Positions 62,009 through 64,000 of a DNA stretch of 64,000 nucleotides are shown in pieces. The DNA comes from Burhinus oedicnemus (Eukaryota; Chordata; Aves; Charadriiformes; Burhinidae): contig VFFE01007216.1 of the NCBI GenBank assembly GCA_008921705.1, positions 1,995,529-2,059,528 of the forward strand, read 5' to 3'. The position numbers and the translations under genes were made by a program. Every line of letters starts with the position of its first letter. Position 1 is the stretch's first letter. The notes under the pieces are model-generated. The model was given only the letters and a program-made list of their open reading frames with translations. It was not told where the DNA came from and ran no database searches.

Positions 62009-64000
62009 ATTACATATTTCCCATGATGAGGTCACTAGATCCCATCCTTACCCCTGTGAGGAACCAAGCTGGGGACAGAACTTCAATTAACTAATATATT
62101 CCTTGATGTATTTTGATACGTTTTCTTTACCGAGTAGCATCTGCTACTCCAGATTCTCATCTACACAGTTAATGGAAAATCAGACCAACAGTCTTTCTGC
62201 ATTTTACTCCTTTGCTTACTGCAAACTAAGAATGAAGAGTAAAGAGACTACTTTGTCTCACGAGTGTCTATGTGGCAATGCTTACCATGAGTGCCCCAGA
62301 GCGTTATTTCGCCCTTTATGCTTGGCACCAGTAAGGAATATGTTGAAACTCAAACATCACTAGGCACAGTAGAGAGAAAACACTATTAACAGAATTCATG
62401 GTCGTTTAAGAGGTCTGTTTATTGGCTGCAGGGTCCAACACTTTCTGCACTGCTGCCATTCGCAAAGTCAACTCCATTTTTGGTGCACAAAGGTTCTCCT
62501 TGCTCTTTGTTCAAAGGGCTCAGTACCGCGCCAGCATGATTTTCAACCCATCATCTTTTAATCAACACTGATGACCAATGAGGCAAAAAAACCCAAACCA
62601 TGCAACATGTGTTAAGTCTGATAAAATTAGGCTGAGGATATTTATATATTTACACAGAGAACGTTTAACACTGTAACCTGCTTGCAGCTTGTATTGTCTT
62701 GACCAAGCATCCAAACAGCTACATTCTGGTGTAAAATACTTGTTCATTTAAGGTTTGGTGTGAAAGCTACTTATTTCACAATGCCTTTAACTGGATTCTA
62801 CCGCACCTATTTTTGACACAGAATTTCTACACACCAGCGCCACACACTTTCAGTCATACCTCACAAAACAAGGCATTCGCAGATATCTGACTGCTGTGAT
62901 CACAAGAAATCCATTTTCCAGAGCTTTCAGCCACGACCTCTGGAAACCATGCGAGTCTTGCAAACGCGACGGGCGAGTCTGCAGGAGACGGCCAGTTCTT
63001 CCGAGAACTATAAACTTGTCATTTCTGACACTGCTACACACAACACAGATAGAATTTAAGACTACTTTAATTTCCTAAATAAAAATTTGTTCTTAAACCC
63101 CACTGGATAACAACAGGGCTTAGGCACTTCTGAAGATTTTATCTTATATCTATCTTTAATAAGGGGAAGCTTTAGACTACAAAATACAGGACAAGCAATC
63201 ATCTGGAAAAGGAAAAATTAATGATTGGCAAGAAGCAGGTCAATAGTCTAAAAGTGTAGACTATTTACGTGGACTTCACGTCCTCGGTGACCAGATGGGA
63301 TTCTGTACATGAGGGTCTGCCGGCAGAAATCTGTCTGCAGAGCCAAGGACTTCATTGTTTAAATTAAAACTTGGTGTAAAAATATACTTTGGGAAAAGCA
63401 TTTTACTGCGAAAAGTCACGTGCAAACAATTCTCTTTTCAGGAAAGCACACCGTGCCCAAAAATGGAAAACTGAGTAACAGCAATCCAGAGCCCAACATG
63501 CTCAAGCCTTGTAAACAGCGAAGACCAGGAGAATAAAAAGAGAAGGAACGTGAACCCACACACACCGGATTAGCCAAGACAGCTGAAAGATTTGCGGCAT
63601 TTCTAAAAATGGCTTCTTTTTTACAAGGAGACCTGGAACCCATCCTGTGCTGGCTGGCAATAAGAGAACACGTTTTCACAAACGCGGTGGTCTCTAAGGC
63701 AGAGCAATAATCTGCTAATACAAAAGAACTGATTTAAGACCTTTCTTAAAAAACAAAGGCTTTTTACTTGTTAAATTGACAGCAGTGAAAAGCCTGTTTT
63801 ACAGGTTTACATCCTTGTACATTGATAGATGTCAAATGCATCATCTACAGACAGTTCAAGTGGTAAGCCTCAATCTCCAGAGGGAGTGAATGGGCAGAAG
63901 GATGGAAGAGGTTAACTGAGTAATGAGGTACGATGGGATTCTGTAAATAAATAAAGCTGTTCTGCAAAGCTTCCCAAATTCGTTAACCGTGCTGCCTTCT
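62009..64000. other. Region with possible minus-strand 3' UTR, no coding exon seen
   Basis: No coding region was found. A poly(A)-signal complement at 62418-62423 suggests that a minus-strand transcript, by synteny KIAA0930, could end here and that 62.4-64 kb is its 3' UTR. Near the right edge, overlapping AATAAA hexamers on the + strand (63946-63955) have no identified gene to serve. Confidence 0.35.
62418..62423 (-). terminator. Candidate poly(A) signal of a convergent minus-strand gene
   Basis: On the minus strand AATAAA occurs in the context CTGCAGCCAATAAACAGACC, followed about 30 bases later by a T/GT-rich stretch (TGTTAATAGTGTTTTCTCTC). That resembles a genuine mRNA 3' end. Mammalian synteny would make KIAA0930 the owner, but no coding sequence in the window confirms it. 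Confidence 0.35.

Noticed and set aside
1..64000. tRNA, rRNA, snoRNA, CRISPR array or bacterial-type operon
   Set aside because: No cloverleaf, ribosomal, box C/D or regular spacer-repeat pattern was noticed, and the sequence is plainly vertebrate nuclear DNA.

Overview
This window is ordinary vertebrate nuclear DNA, almost certainly from a bird. It carries several chicken-type CR1 LINE fragments with the characteristic ATTCTATG-type 3' end, a solo LTR of a family I recognise as common in birds, long AT-rich intergenic DNA, one sharp CpG island, and a split gene with canonical GT-AG introns. The species cannot be named from the sequence alone.

One protein-coding gene can be fully supported: NUP50, on the + strand, encoding a nucleoporin of the nuclear-pore basket. 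Its CpG-island promoter lies at about 39.1-40.8 kb, with a non-coding first exon ending near 39.82 kb (or at an alternative donor near 39.97 kb). Seven coding exons (exons 2-8) run from the ATG at 42911 to the stop at 54151. They join in phase to a 470-residue protein, close to the 468 residues of human NUP50. It has an N-terminal importin-alpha binding segment, a central conserved block, five FG dipeptides, an acidic linker and a C-terminal Ran-binding domain. A poly(A) signal lies 155 bases after the stop. Further AATAAA signals out to about 58.1 kb suggest a long alternative 3' UTR.

Layout. 1-39.1 kb: gene-free intergenic DNA with a short CR1 (7.3 kb), a solo-LTR-like element (18.7-19.5 kb), an isolated GC-rich G-quadruplex-prone block (21.8-22.1 kb), a purine tract (22.4 kb) and an 880-bp CR1 with decayed reverse-transcriptase remnants (23.1-24.0 kb). 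39.1-40.8 kb: CpG-island promoter with NRF1, E-box, CCAAT and YY1 motifs. 40-54.2 kb: NUP50, with antisense CR1 fragments in introns 2 and 6. 54.2-58.1 kb: probable extended 3' UTR. 58.1-64 kb: no coding exon seen; one CR1 and a good-looking minus-strand 3'-end signal at 62.4 kb. In mammals KIAA0930 lies convergently just downstream of NUP50, so that signal may be its 3' end, but this is inference.

No unknown multi-gene system is visible. The most interesting points concern NUP50. The methionine that starts the human short isoform (residue 29) is valine here. The 5' UTR contains two upstream ATGs; one, after splicing, makes a short reading frame that overlaps the main start. The exon 6 acceptor is a tandem NAG acceptor. 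Elsewhere, the GC-rich block and a triple heat-shock-element-like cluster have no explanation.
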